From Epiperipatus broadwayi (taxonomy: Eukaryota > Onychophora > Udeonychophora > Euonychophora > Peripatidae): DNA of 64,000 nucleotides. The notes beneath the pieces were generated by a model, which saw only the letters and a list, made by a program, of their open reading frames with translations, searched no databases and was not told the origin of the DNA. Positions 23,671 through 37,979 of this stretch are shown in pieces; positions within the stretch are counted from its first letter, which is position 1, and every line of letters starts with the position of its first letter. The position numbers and the translations under genes are program-made. The stretch covers positions 796,501 through 860,500 of the forward strand of contig JAQFVV010000258.1 of NCBI GenBank assembly GCA_028023455.1, read 5' to 3'.

Positions 23671-25779
23671 TGCAAGCCATCAATATTATTCTCTCTATAT
23701 TAATTAATTTTAATTAGAGCATAATTTCCAGTATTTTCGTTGTACTTTTTTTTTCTTTTTGTTCTTCATTATGAAATTCAATAGTTATGTATCTTGGATT
23801 AGAGTATCCTGCTATTTGGTAAATTATATTCCATAGATTGTGCATATTTAATGCTTCTTATAAAAGAAGTTTGTGAAATCGATATGTGGGCGACTAGTAT
23901 TATTGATTTTTCTGTATAGAACCTCTTAAATAAAGTAAAAGGATGTTAAGGGATTGTGGAGTTAAATTTCTCTGTTATGGTGTTCAGTTCTCCAGTTCAA
24001 ATTTGTTGGCTATCGGTTCAGAATTTGCAGAAGTAAATCAAGTTTAATAGGGTCATTAATAGTGGAATAAAATTGGGGAAGGAGACATTGTTTCATTGAT
24101 ACCATTATTATTGTCATTTGTTAAAATTCAATATGCTTTGTTAATTGAAAAAGTTTTAGCAGCATTTACTAATGTGAACCTTCAATGACTCTGTTTTCTA
24201 TAGGAATAGACATATTATAGAGTTAGGATTTTTTGCCCCGAACTAAATATTTGGAAATTCCTATATCTGTTGACCTACATATCTTTGTTATATGACAATA
24301 AATGGAATGCTGAATAATTAAATTAAAATTTAACATTAAACACTCCAATAATGTGACTTGAATTCTACATACTTTGCTCTCCATTACAATTTTCATATTT
24401 CAAGAAGTAGTTGGGCTACTGTAGCAAAACAAAACTGAAATGTTATAATCTAAATAAAAATGAGTACTTTATATATAACAATAATAGTAGATGGATGGTT
24501 GTTTGGATATTATTAGCGGAAGAGTGAAAATATACAAGAAAAAAACAAAAGTTCTTTCTTATTTACCTATAGTGATTCTCATTCTAAGTCGAATAACATT
24601 TAAAGATATTAATCTATCCTAAAAACGCATTCATAACTCACATATTCAAACTTCTATCTATTAATTTATTACAATTTTTATGAAACTTATAATAAATTCC
24701 AAATCTAATATTGTGTATGTTTTTAAATAGAAAAAATAATATTAGAAATGAAACAATTATTGAATTTTCTATACCGAAATAAATTTTTGTACTTAGTAAA
24801 CATATTTTCCTTTTTTTTTCTCCTAACCATGAGTGCTATACTAACGAAGTAAAGTTTATTCAGCGGCGAATAAATAAATAAAAATGACATTTTCTATTTT
24901 CTTTTTGTAACATTGACATTAAGTTGAATTATTTTTTATTCAACTTAGATTAAAATACTAAAGAATTAAAATTAATTTGCTACTAGTAAATAAAAGATTC
25001 TTCTTTTATGAGTTAAAACGAACTTTTATTGAACATTAAAAGAGATGATGTATTTAGAAGATTTGGAATGCTTTCTGTAAACATTATACTGTCAGATACA
25101 CGATGTATTTTTTGTATAAGTATGAAAGGAAACATTACATAAGAGCTGTTTCCTCAATTTAATATAGAATACAGTTAGATGTGTACTTGTATAGAAATGA
25201 AAATATATATATTTAAAAAGAAAGAGTCGATGAAATTATATTCTATTTGCTATTTTGCTATCTTTTTCCCAATTAAAAAAATATTTAAATTTGAGAGAGG
25301 AGAAAAACTATACTACAATATCAGAGTTCAAAAAACGTTATTAATTTAAAAGGCCGCTTATTTCAAATGAATGAACAAGCTTGATTTATTTATTTTTATT
25401 GAATTATCAAATCACATAAGAATAAACTGGTCAATATTTTAATATAAATATCTCACAGAAAAAACGATGTATATTGTTTTCTTAAATATATGTTAAAACA
25501 AAGATTTTTGGAGTCAAAAAAATATTTTAAAAAATCTACATTCAACTGTTTATAAATAACATTATTATTGTACTGACATTTAGATTAAAATGCACCTGCC
25601 ATCATCTGTTTGAGAAATAATATATCATGTATAATGCATATATATCTTTTAAAAAAACTAAGATATTTGTTCATTATAGTATGAAACACTTGCATTTAGA
25701 ATACCCACAACATATACCAAAATTATAATCCAAAATAATCACTTAAACAATATATATATATAAATGTAAAAATACATAT
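23671..25779. other. AT-rich intergenic DNA
   Basis: No gene. A small hairpin AAGTTGAAT/ATTCAACTT occurs near 24920-24946. Confidence 0.5.
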
Positions 25780-25792
25780 AAAAATAATTGTT

Positions 25793-26124
25793 AATTAAAA
25801 TAAATTGAGATATTGCCAAATATCTCAGCACTCATTACAATATTCATCCGACAGCCAATCAGATGACAATGGTAGCTATCCAAATAACAACCAAACCTAA
25901 ACACACGACAAAGATTTTAGGAGAAAAGGCCTTTTCTCCTAAAATCTTTGTCGTGTGTTTAGGTTTGGTTGTTATTTGAACAGCTATCATTGACATCTGA
26001 TTGACTATCATTGACATCTGATTGGCTGCCAGATAAGTATTGTAATGAGCGCTGAGAGATTTAGCAATATCTCAATTTATTTCAATTTTCAACTAACTGT
26101 GCTTCGCAAATTTAAATATTATTT
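25793..26124. mobile_element. near-perfect palindromic element with 13-bp direct repeat at its edges
   Basis: The inverted arms meet at about 25931. The inner ~48 bp on each side (from AACAACCAAACCTAAACACA to the central AAGGCCTTTT) are essentially identical, and the outer parts (ATAAATTGAGATATTGC, CTCATTACAAT, CAATCAGATG) are slightly diverged. One arm carries a short tandem duplication (TGACATCTGATTG repeated at 25988-26030). AAAAATAATTGTT occurs at 25780-25792 and 26125-26137 and looks like a target-site duplication, although it is AT-rich. Non-coding. Confidence 0.8.
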
Positions 26125-26139
26125 AAAAATAATTGTTGT

Positions 26140-29100
26140 AGATACTGTACACTTAGATTTTAATAAAAATTATATATAAAAAATCATAAACAAACTTATA
26201 TATCCTAATAACAATACACAGATCAATAATTTCAGAACTTGTACATTCCTGCAAGATAAAGTTCAGTAGTGTTTTACATGCACTACCAGCTTTGCCATAC
26301 CTTATTATGCCATACAGTCCACTTTTTTTATGAATTTGTTGAACCATATTTCTCTGGCAACAAACTTTAACACAGTAATAGTACATGTACTAAAAGTCTT
26401 AGAAAACATTCATCAAACAATTTTTGATCTTTTCACATATTTATCATCTTATTAAAACATCACTTTCCATTTCCTTTTGAAGAATCCATAACAGCAAAAA
26501 AATTTCCATCTGTTTTGTGATGTCACAAAGTAATTGGCTCATTCTGGAAATCCCTTTCACTATTTGTGTACTTTTTAATTAATTTATCTGTATTAAAATA
26601 AAACAGATTGTTGATTTAGCATAATGTATTTAATACCAACAATTTTAGAGCTCTCTATTTTTAAAAATAATCTTTGTTTTCCCTTCAACATCAATCCATT
26701 TTTTGTATTTGGATTTTCTGGTAAATGATTAAAATTAATATTTGTGTGTTTCTGAAATAATTTTTTAAAAATGTTAAAGGTGAACAAATAGAAAGAAACA
26801 ACATAAATGCCAATAAGCTGACAAAATGTGATAAAGATGTATAATGCTTTACAGAAAGCTGAAATGCCGTGAAAAGGCTTATTACATCCAGTTGCCATAT
26901 CTTCCAATAGTGGCCATTGTAACATTTAGATATTTCAGATAGTGGTATTGGTCAATATAGTGATTCCACATTTAGCATTTAAATTTTCTCTATGGTTACT
27001 GAAATCTCATCTTCTAAATATTTTTTTTTTAAAGACATATAAAAAAAATTTAATACAAAACAAAAACAGTAAAAACATTAATTGCAGAAAACCTCAAAAT
27101 TTGATACTTTTTTAACACTTTATTCAAAGATGAAAGATTCTAAAAAGTTTTGCTTACATGACTGCTGTTCACTGTAACATTTGTTATTTTAGCCATAAGT
27201 ATTTGCTAATTTAGCAATTCAATGTTTAGTACTTAGAATTCTGCCATTTTTACCATAATTTCACTTCCAAATGATTTCTTTTTCGATGTCAACATTAAAA
27301 ATATATATAATATATTTTCACTGCTAGAAATATATATAAAAAAAAAAGATAAGCAAATTAAACTGATAACTAAATATTTCATACAAAGATGTTTGTTGTT
27401 CTAATATATACTGTATTTGTATTTGTTGTATAAATCTGGTGCCAAAAAGTGTTAACTGTTCTATTTGTCTATTATAAACCTTTGTGATAAGTCTTTGTTG
27501 CACCATATTTCATTGTACACTAATTTTTCCATTCAAAATTTCATATTCAGAGATCTCTGAATAAAATATGCAATACATATTTTCAATATAATTATTAAAA
27601 AAATTTTTTTTCAACCTACTGCATTATTGCCTATTGGGTATCAAACATTTTTTTTTAAATGTTTCATGCTTAACTATTGTCTATTACAAAATTTCATTAG
27701 AATTTTTTATAATCATACAATTTGATTTTACTCTATTTACATTGATATTAGCATTCTATTTCTTCAATATTAACCTATTCATACTATTAGTTAAAATGTT
27801 AGAATAAATACTAACCATATTCATTTGGTCTGCATCAAATTATATTAATATAGAAAAAAGTTATTTAGAAAATAAAGATGTTAAAAAATGATTTAAACTC
27901 GCAAAATTAATATAGTATATTATGTAATTGGTTTAAGAGATATATCAAGAAAAAACTTGTCTTTTCAATTTTAACATAGTTACAAGCAATGAATTGCTTT
28001 TCTTTCCAAATTCAAAATTGCTAGTTAAGCATTCATGATCAATTAACATGTGCCTTTTCCTTTTGGCCAATGAATTATTCCTCCATGCATTTTCCTGATT
28101 GAAAGATTAGTTCTCTCAGACAACTTGAGAAGGCAGTTTAAATTCATAAAAAAAAACTGTAGAAGGGGATAATCTAAAAACAAATTATTTTCACGAATTA
28201 AAGATTCAGGTTATTTGCTTTAAATTAAAAATATATGAAAAAGCTTTAGACTTATAAAAGTATAATTTAAACTTATATAATGTAATATATATTTTAAAAT
28301 ATACGTAAAAATAAAAATATTTAATAGTAGTTCAAGCACTAACTTCTCACATTTGAATGTATGTCATATTTAAGACAATGCATTTATATATCTACTAAAA
28401 ATATTTTATACCATCTTTTTTTTTATGGTACTGAGCATAGCTTATATAATTTTCAATAACTTCAGTTTATAAACTGTAATGCTCAACACTGTGAATTTAA
28501 CTTTCTTCTCTATGATTTCTAACTATTACTAATTAAACCTAGAATAGAACATCTTTTGATGTTAGCCAACATACAATTGTCATGTTCTTTTTTAGTTCCA
28601 TGAGCTATGTGTAGGTTTCTTAAACCATAACATTATCTGTTTTAATTTTTCCTTGTACTTTCTTCTTTGCTTATATGCTATCAGTTTAGTCAATTATCAC
28701 TTTTTGGATATATTCATACACTGCACTCTCTTCATATCACCTACAACTGTCCTTCAAAATACTAATTGCTACTTTTATCATCCCCTCTGATACTAAAATT
28801 TTTTATAATTACATTTATTTTCAAAATCCTATATTTACTTTTATTCTTGTCTCCAGATTTCAGATCAACATAATAAAATGTTTTGTACACAATTATACCA
28901 GATTGTTTTCTCTTTACATCATCTATTATTGTTCTATGTACCCCCAATTGTTATTTATATCTTCTTGCCTGACAAACATTCTCTGATACTAATAACTTTT
29001 GTAATTACATTTATTTCCAAAGTCTTCTATTTTTTTTTATTATTTGGATTTATTCTTTAGATTTCATATCATTATAATAAAATATTTTTAAACAATGTTT

Positions 29101-29349
29101 AATAGAAATGGTATTTTCCTTTCTTTTATTATTTTTTTATTCAAAATATTCGATTTATACAACCTTTTATGTTCCTTATTACATTATTCTAATACTTTTT
29201 TTAAAAAAAATTACATCTAAATAATTATAGTTGTTGAAAGATTTTTTTTTCATCTCTAAGAAAATATACTAGGATATATTTTGTACATAAAAGTTTATCT
29301 TTTCTGTGTTTTCTGGAGAATATAAAGACATATTTCAAATCTATTTTGA
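26140..29349. other. AT-rich intergenic DNA
   Basis: No gene is supported. Small frames (for example 26593-26925 minus) look like chance translations. Confidence 0.45.
28775..29095. repeat. diverged direct repeat, about 110 bp per unit
   Basis: Units at about 28785-28890 and 28981-29090 share CTCTGATACTAA, GTAATTACATTTATTTCCAAA-type, TTTTATT..TAGATTTCA and ATAATAAAAT in the same order and orientation. Confidence 0.55.
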
Positions 29350-31342
29350 GTTCTTATGAAGTTTGCCTGCCAGAAAGCCTGCCATCTGTTTTATTTTAAA
29401 TTATCTATTTTCAAGGGCTTCCAACACATGGTATGAACAATATGGCTGACAGTAAGTTATTGTATTCAATATTTACACATTTTTTTTATTAAAAACTTTT
29501 TTAATGTAAATGCAGTAAAGAAAAGATTAAGCAAACTATAACAAACATGCAGACAGACATCTTCTCGAGTGAGCACTCTCCTATAATTTTAAAAATATTC
29601 CACTAAAACACACAAAAATTCCAAGAGTTGTAATTAAAAAATGTTTAATGTAAATGCAGTACACCAGCTGTAAACTAATCCCAGTGCAGACAGAAACGAT
29701 GTTTTGGAGCCATCTAACCACATTCCTTTCCAAACAGATATGGGCTTAGAACATGTTTGCACATGCCACCACCATTGCATCTCCGTTCGCACATAAAGTT
29801 AATATCATAGCCATTATCACATGCTAGTCAGGCAGGCACTATATTATAATGTTGAAAATATTCCACTGCATCTTGTCCTGTTGTTGAAAGATTCCAAATT
29901 TTAATCATATTTCCAAAAATGATATGGCAAAAAAAGAAATGTTAAACAAATCAGCATGTTTTAACGAGTGTCAGCAAAAAATAATGTTAATTTCAATGTG
30001 ATGTCTGCTCACCTCATGTTAACATTTTGATGTTATATTGTGAATGGAACAAATGTATTCCGATTTTTTTAAATTAACATTCGATTTAGAATACATTTGT
30101 TACTATTTTTTAAAGTTAACTAACTATACATGTTTAAGAAAATAATTTCAAGTAAAAAAATGTAAACAAATATTTTGACTCTAAAAATGCTTACATTATT
30201 TTTTCTCTAACATGTATAGCTTGTTAACTTTAAAAAATATTAACAAATGTATTAAAATAGATTACTTCCCTTTATATATAAATAAACACAAAAACTTATA
30301 AGTAAAGTTTAAAAGAGAAGTTATAAATAAATATAATAATAAGCTGAACATTTTTGAGGATCCATGCCTCATAATCATAGCTTTCTTAAATATATATAAT
30401 AAAATATATGCAAAGATATTTAAATTAGCACATGTTACATGGCCCATTTCTATGATATATCAAAGCAAGTGTCTTTTCTATTTATAGCATTAATATTACT
30501 ATTAATATTTCTCTTTTAAACTTTACTTATAAGTTTTTGTGTTTATTTAACAAATGTATTATAAATTGAATGTTAATTTTAAAAAATTTGAATACATTTT
30601 TTAATAAATTCCATTCCACAACATAACATCCAAATGTTAACATGAGGTAAACAGATGACATGTGGTTAAAATTAACATTATTTTTTTTTGTTAACATTCA
30701 TTAATACATGCTGATTATTTTAACATTTCTTTTTTGCCTTATTATTTTTGGAAATATGATTAAAATTTGGAATCTTTCATCAACAAAACATGATGCAGTG
30801 AAATATATTCAAAATTAAAAGATAATGCTTGCCTGAAAAGTATGAGGTAATGGCTATGGTATTACACTTTATGTGCAAATGAAGATACAAAAGTGGTGAC
30901 ATGTGCAAACATGTTCTAAGCATCTATCTGTTTGGAAAGGAATGTGGTTGGAAGGCTCCAAAATATCACTTGTGAGTGCACCTAAATTAGTTTAGAACTG
31001 GTGTAGTGAATTTACATTTAAAAAAAATAGAATTTTTGTGTATTTCAGTAGAAATGATGGGATCATGCTCACCCAAAAAGTGATGACTGTCCATATCTTT
31101 GAAATAGTTTGCCTAACCATGTTTTATTTTTAATTTGTTTAATACATTTAAAAAGTTTTTAATTACAACCTCTTGGATTTTTGTGTTTCTTTATCATTTT
31201 AATAAACGTAAAAATTTTAATATTGAATATGATAACTTAGAGTCAGCCATATTGTTTATACCATGTATTGGAAGCTCTTGAAAATGAATAATTAAAATAA
31301 TACAGGTGGCAAGCTTTCTGGCAGGCAAACTATGTATGAACC
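29350..31342. repeat. 2-kb nested fold-back (giant hairpin)
   Basis: The left arm (29350 to about 30340) and right arm (about 30490-31342) are reverse complements throughout. Landmarks are GTTTGCCTGCCAGAAAGC (29370-29387) against 31311-31330, ACAATATGGCTGAC, CACATTCCTTTCCAAACAGAT (29741-29761) against 30930-30952, AACATGTTTGCACATG and AAACTTATAAGTAAAGTTTA (30292-30311) against 30517-30536. Inside each arm lie smaller palindromes (30049-30110 and 30103-30250). The loop of about 140 bp has no coding potential. Arms are diverged by substitutions and indels, so this is an old structure. Confidence 0.85.
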
Positions 31343-34125
31343 TTATTTTGTAACTTGAACTTTCCTTTCCATAATTACAAACCATGTTTTTACCATTTAT
31401 AAACTAAAAGATATAGGAGATATTATACTTAGATATTATAATTGCATTTGATGAAGTTTTATGCAAAATATAAAAAGTTATTATATTATTGTTTAATTTG
31501 ATATATCACTCACAGTTTTTTTTTATTTTAATATAATATAATTTTAATAGATCAATAAAGATTCCATAATGTCTCTGTGGGTAATTTTTATCTATATATT
31601 TTTTTCAAAAACATTGCCAATGCTTGCATAATCTACCAATGTTATTTGTCACTTATAAATTTACTGTAATTGCTAGTTGTTGTTGTTGTTGTTTTCAAAT
31701 TTGTTTTATTAATATATTTATTAATGACATTGATATATTTTTAGTAGATCTAAAGACATTTGTGGAGGAAACAACAATTACTTTATCAAATATTTAAGAT
31801 ATAATGTATTTCTTTAAGTGGTTTTATTAATTGTTGAAATATTAATAAATTAATTGAATTGAAATAAATTATATATTAATATAGTAAATGATATATTACA
31901 ACTTTTATTATTATTACACAATAGGGTACTATACAATTTGTTCAGCAAGGACTTCTTCTCATAAAACTAAGATCAAACAATAGCACCTATACAATCCAAA
32001 TCCTTACTTAAATTATATTCAACCACATTTCAGTCTTAAAATTAACTATAATATTATAAAAAATATTACCTTCTACCTGTATACTGAAATATCAGAGACC
32101 AATTTTATTTACATTTTTGTAAAAATATTATAATATGACAAAACTAATAAAGTAGAAAGTAGATCAAATGATCCATGTGATTTACAGGACAGTTCATTTC
32201 AAATTTTATATTATCTATTTTAAAATAGCATAAAATATTAAATCCCCCCCCCCCCCGATGTGATAATTAATCCAAAATAAATCTATTTTTAAATCACTGA
32301 TAAATTGGTAATCCATTATATTCTTTATTTATTTGGGATGATCTATAATCTATAAGTAGTATTCAAAATATATTTTAATAATCCATTATCCTTATAAGTA
32401 TTACATATTATGCATGGATAATCCTTCATGCAAGTATTTCAAATATTGGAAAACACATCAGTAGTTCTTGTCATAAATAGCAATTTAATTCCTTAATCAG
32501 ATTTTCTTTTTATCCAAAAATTTTGACATTCAGTAACTTAAATTCCAGGTATAAGATTAATCCATTTATCATTTGATCTTTAATCCTTTAAATTAATAAT
32601 AATAATGATTGTGTCAGCTGATAAAGTAAAGTTCATTGTCCAAGCAAGATGATTTTTTATCATTCTAAAAATCAAAATCTATTTCATTAGTAGTGTTTAT
32701 ATGAAAGATATTTGATTTCAAAAAATATTATTATTTGAAATTAAATTTCCTTTTACAACTGAACATAAGATTAAATTTATTTTCTTCAGATTTGAAAGAA
32801 AATTATCGTTTCACAGAGTGAAGAGTCTAAACATTTTTATAATACCTTATAATATATATATATATCCAGTTCAAAATACAGTTCTTCCAAAATTTATCAA
32901 ATATTAATAATTAACATTCCACTGAAGAAAGTTCAGCAATTTATTCATAAATGAGAAGGCAATTCCAAACAGTCAATTTAATCTATTGTATTTTAATAGT
33001 CAACTTAAACAAGTGAGATTTCTTGAAAAAAAAATTTATAAATTGTATCAATGGTGATTTCTGATTACACTGTTGTGGTTTATCTCTCTTCTGGAATGAT
33101 GAAAAAAAATCAGATGCTCAACAAGTATCTGCCCAAATTATTCCCTCAGCCTGCCATTAGGTAGTTGAAGAACAAAATGGCTACTCAAATTTTAGAACTG
33201 CTTGATGTCAAACAAAGGAGAAAATTTTTCCAGACTGTCTGATTTTTCGGATGATTTCCTTTTTATTTTGATGATCACATGATGTCTAGATTATATCATA
33301 TTCTCCAATATTCACTAGGTTTTGTGGATTTTTCCAGGAATGTTTCCATAGATTCTGCTGCTCAAAATATTAAAGTTAAGATTTTTAAAACAAAATTGGT
33401 AAAAACCTTCATTTCTAGATTTCAACACAAAACAATTTTCAATATATATATAAAATCATAAAGTCTAAAAATTTCTCAGATATTTATTCTCATATTTAAA
33501 CAAATTTTTAATAAATAATTTACTAATCAAATGTATGTTTAATAAACCAAAATCAATTTCTAAAAATCTAAATTGATTAGTTTTGATTACCTAAACATGT
33601 AAGTATATATATATACATGCACAACATATAAAATGTAAAGAATATTGATTTTACATATAATTGAAATATAAAGTTGTATCTTATAATTCTGTTCTTTATT
33701 CTATCTGTAGCATTTCTGTTGTTCTATCTAATCAACAATTTTATTTTTCAATAAAATAAATATCAATGAAAGCATATATGTATTTTTTTAATACAAAATT
33801 TAGAAGTTTATCATAAAAATAAGCTTATGAATCATTAAAAAAATACCTTATACTACTACAGGTCTTATAAATATTAAAATGAGACACTGTGGAAATATAA
33901 TAATGATTATATTTTATCCTATTTATCCAAATGAAAGTGATAAACACATTTTCTTAACTATAAAAGCCAAATTAATCAAACTAATTAAGACCAAAAAAAA
34001 TGTATAGACTCTAAATCCAAAACAGTCAATTTATAATATAATTGTAATGTTACAATATATATACAAACAAGTAATATTTAAATACAAGTATATTGTCTAT
34101 ATTGAACTTAATATAAAAAAGGGGT
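31343..34125. other. AT-rich intergenic DNA
   Basis: Contains (TTG)n near 31676-31695 and a poly(C) run. No gene. Confidence 0.5.
32244..32256. repeat. poly(C) tract
   Basis: Thirteen consecutive C. Confidence 0.95.
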
Positions 34126-34220
34126 TGAGAATTGAGACTTTCAAGCTTCCTACAGCTATCCACTTCATAAGATGGAGTGGATAGCTGTAGGAAGTTTGAA
34201 AGTCTGAGTTCAAATCTCTT
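34126..34220. repeat. family A mini-palindrome (termini only)
   Basis: The arms are the family A terminal repeats (GAGACTTTCAAGCTTCC, CAGCTATCCAC and complements, ending GAGTTCAAATCTCTT) joined almost directly around ATAAGATGG. Ribozyme and interior are absent, so this is an internal-deletion derivative of the 61- and 63-kb elements. Confidence 0.85.
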
Positions 34221-34360
34221 CTAATTACATATATATACATATATGCATTGATTTTGAGGAGTGAAGGCATTTCTTAGAATTATTACCAAATAGGTACAAT
34301 CATCATTATTATTATAAAAATTATGATTCTACCAATCATTTTCATTATATTTAAGAGTTT

Positions 34361-34385
34361 GATGATGATGATGATGATGATGATA
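34361..34385. repeat. (GAT)n microsatellite
   Basis: Eight tandem GAT units. Confidence 0.95.
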
Positions 34386-34389
34386 TAAA

Positions 34390-37300
34390 TAAAGGCAAAT
34401 ATTTCCATTATCAAATTATAACTTTTTAAAAAATTATTGAGTACTATGCTTTATACATATTATTAATAACATTATTATCAATTTAGGAACTATCATTTAA
34501 TAATATATCTGTAAACAAACATTTTTAAAATTATTATTAGTATTATTCTCAATAATCCCCTTTTCCTGAACTCATTTTATATTAATATTATTATTTGATT
34601 GTATAGCTGTTGTAAAGAATTATTATTTTTTTGATTAATATTAATATTTATGCATACATCAATACCATCATGCTTTAAAAAAGAATTGTGGACACGTAGC
34701 ATAAATTTATTAATATATTTGACATAAACATGCAAATGTAATATTTTTCTCAAGCTTTATATATATAATATGAAGAAATATTTGCAAAGTTAACAGTACA
34801 ATAGCCACAGTTCAACTTAATAAAGAATATTTGAAATATGGCTTAACTTAACTATGCTTAAAAGTTAAGCATATCAAACTACAAAGAAAAAAAATCTTGA
34901 CTAGAAAATGATCTTCAATCAATCAAATAATGGTTTTTAAACATTTCACTGGAACTAAATATTATTTTCTGCATGCAATATCCATTAGAAGCAAGAGATT
35001 CTAACAATAATTTTTAAATGAATTATGGCGAAGGTAACATCTATTAAATTTAATAAATGATACATTTATACCTAAATTATGGTCATTTACAACATGCAAA
35101 TAACTTATTTTAATAAAAGATAAAAATAATATTTCTTTATAGTATTTTATGGCTGTTAAATTCATAAACATAATACATAATAAACACAATTATCCATGAG
35201 CAGTGAATAAATATAGTGAGTACAATTTTTTTTTTTTTCCTAAAAAACTACAACATAAAAAAATATTTCATTATACAATTACAGGGACTTTAAAAAAAAG
35301 AATGGTTGATGAGAGCAGAATTTAGCATGAGTGATTGATAAAATTAATTCACACACACAAAAAAAAAATCAGATTAACATTTTCCTTTATGTAAATAAAT
35401 GATAAATGTTTGCATGAATTCAAAAATTCCTATAACACAATATATTTATTTCATTTGATTTGTTTCTTTTATCCTGTAAATATAATAAAATTTATGATAA
35501 AAGAAATTTTGAAAAGTGAATTAACTATAAAAAAAAAAAAAAAACATTGAATATTAAAATTTCTGAGAATGCAAAACCAATAATCTGCTCAAAATAATTT
35601 TGTTATTTGATGTGCAAACACAATTGCAAATGAACTATTTTGAAATTTCAATTCAATTATGTAGATTTTTATTGGTAAAAATTTATTTTAAGCTTAACAG
35701 CTAATTTAATCATTGTAACACACATTTTAGGATTTTACTTGCATATATAGTATCCGAATATGAGGCTTAGTTTCCTGTAAAATCAAAAAGAATTTTATTA
35801 TTATTGCTAATATAAATTAATAACTGTGATTTTAATTATTACATACTATGTAGATACTATCTGAAATGGTTTATTATTTACATCTTTTAAACAATTAATT
35901 TAAAAACTTTTAATCTTTTACATTCATGTGATCAATATTTTGAAAAAGTAATATCTCTTCACATATTATTTAAGCAATTTTTGAGACAAACTTTTCCAAA
36001 TATTTATACGATATTTTCTGGATACCAATAAAGAGTGTTTGTGAATTTGTTATTTGGGTGTTTATTATTTTTAGTGTATTTAATTGATTAGTTTTAAATC
36101 AATAAATGGGGAGGGGAGGTAAAAAAAAAAAAAGGCAAGTTAAAAAAGTTCAAAGACAGACTTCACAATAATAAAGCTTATAAATATTTACACTTTTAAA
36201 ATATAATATAAAAAATTTAAATTTCATTTAAAGAATATTAAAAATTGACCATAAAGTTTTAACAAATTAACTTTTCTTATTCTTATGGAAAATAGTGACC
36301 AACAATCTAATTTCAATCTGTTATACAGGAGTGCCTATATAAAACAAAAATAAAAATTATTACTGTCTAGTAATTTCTATAGAATAAAAAAAAATAAAAA
36401 TAAAAGAAAGTTGATTTATAATTAAAAAAAATACTGTTAACAAGAATATATGGTATTTTGCATAAGATGATCTGTAGAAGAAATATATAAATAAATGTAT
36501 GCAAAAAAGTCCAACTTAGATTTGTAAATTATTCTTATGAATAATAATAATAAAACTAACAATGTTTAAATAATAAAAATAGGCATACAGTAACTATTTC
36601 TACCAAGAAATAAAAGATTTACAATAGCAACAAGTCCTTACTATGATATTATTAAGCTAATTATTTTGCAGTTTTTGAGAATAAGACTATTCCTATTGGT
36701 GTTTTATTATAAGAAATTATACATGTCTATCTAGGTAGCACTAAAAATACAAAACTCACTAAAAGAGAATATTGAGATGAGGGTGAAAAGACTTATGTTG
36801 TGAGGATTATATTTCTTAATGAGTTCTGAAGCAACTGCTTCCGGTCAATTACAATAACATTAAAGTTAGATCATTTCTCTGATGAAAAATACAAGAAGGA
36901 TTACAATATGCTGTATAACATATCTCTTGGTTTGTGTGTAGATTGCAAATTAAACTAGAATCAACTTACTGGGTATTTCTTATTTGGTAAGATATCCTGA
37001 AACAGATTGAAGATCAATTTTGTTCAGAAATATGGTAAGCCAGTGCTTTGAAATTTTTGCTATAGATAGTTTTAGATCTGTACACGCATAAATGATTTTT
37101 ATATACATCACTGTATTTTTTTCTGGCTTGCACTAAAAAAGATATTGGATTTTTTTTTTAGAACAAATTTATAAATATTGTGACCATTTTTATTGAATTA
37201 TAAGAATATTTGGTATCAAAATATAAAAAGTTTGATAACCAAAAATTATACTTGAGACATAGTTTTAGTTCTTTAATACTATATTTTTTCATGTTAAATA

Positions 37301-37979
37301 TACAAATATATCAATTCATATTTTAAAATAAATGAATTGATAAATGTTATTTCTGTGAATCTAAAATTAATGCTATCTTCAAAAAAATAATATATGTAAT
37401 GATAAAAACTAAAAAAAAAAACAATAATAATAATAAATTTTGACAAACTGTTCAAAATTTTCTCACTTTTTACTCTTCTTGGAAAGCAATTTATAGAAAT
37501 ATTATTAACTATTATTTTCATCAACTCTTGTTATTAATCACTCTGCCAATAGCTAGATTGGTCTATTTGAAATGCATTGGTGCCACTATCAAAGAGCTTA
37601 TTTTGCTATTTTTAAAGTATTTCAAAAAAATTAAAATGTAATATTAACTCTAACATTCTAAATTATTTTAATTTTTTTTTTTTTCCCCATTTTACTAGCT
37701 TTAATTAATAATTATTATCAATACAAATATAAATCTCTTCAATTTTCTTTTCATGAACTATATATAATATATTTGGGTAAGACACATTTAAATACTACTT
37801 TAATTTTGCTAACACATATTTTCAAATTGGGTGACTGCAGCCTAACAATTATTGATTGTAAGTCATTAGATATAGTGACAAAAATGACTATATCATTTAT
37901 AAATTTAATACACTTTATATATAATAACCATAGAACATCACATGATCACTATCTCTTATACTAGCACATAATTGTTTAT
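34390..37979. other. AT-rich intergenic DNA
   Basis: Long A and T homopolymers (for example 35223-35238 T, 35530-35546 A, 36121-36133 A, 37673-37684 T). No gene. Confidence 0.5.

Noticed and set aside
34361-34385. Tandem GAT array considered as a CRISPR-like or regulatory repeat
   Set aside because: Simple trinucleotide microsatellite without spacers.
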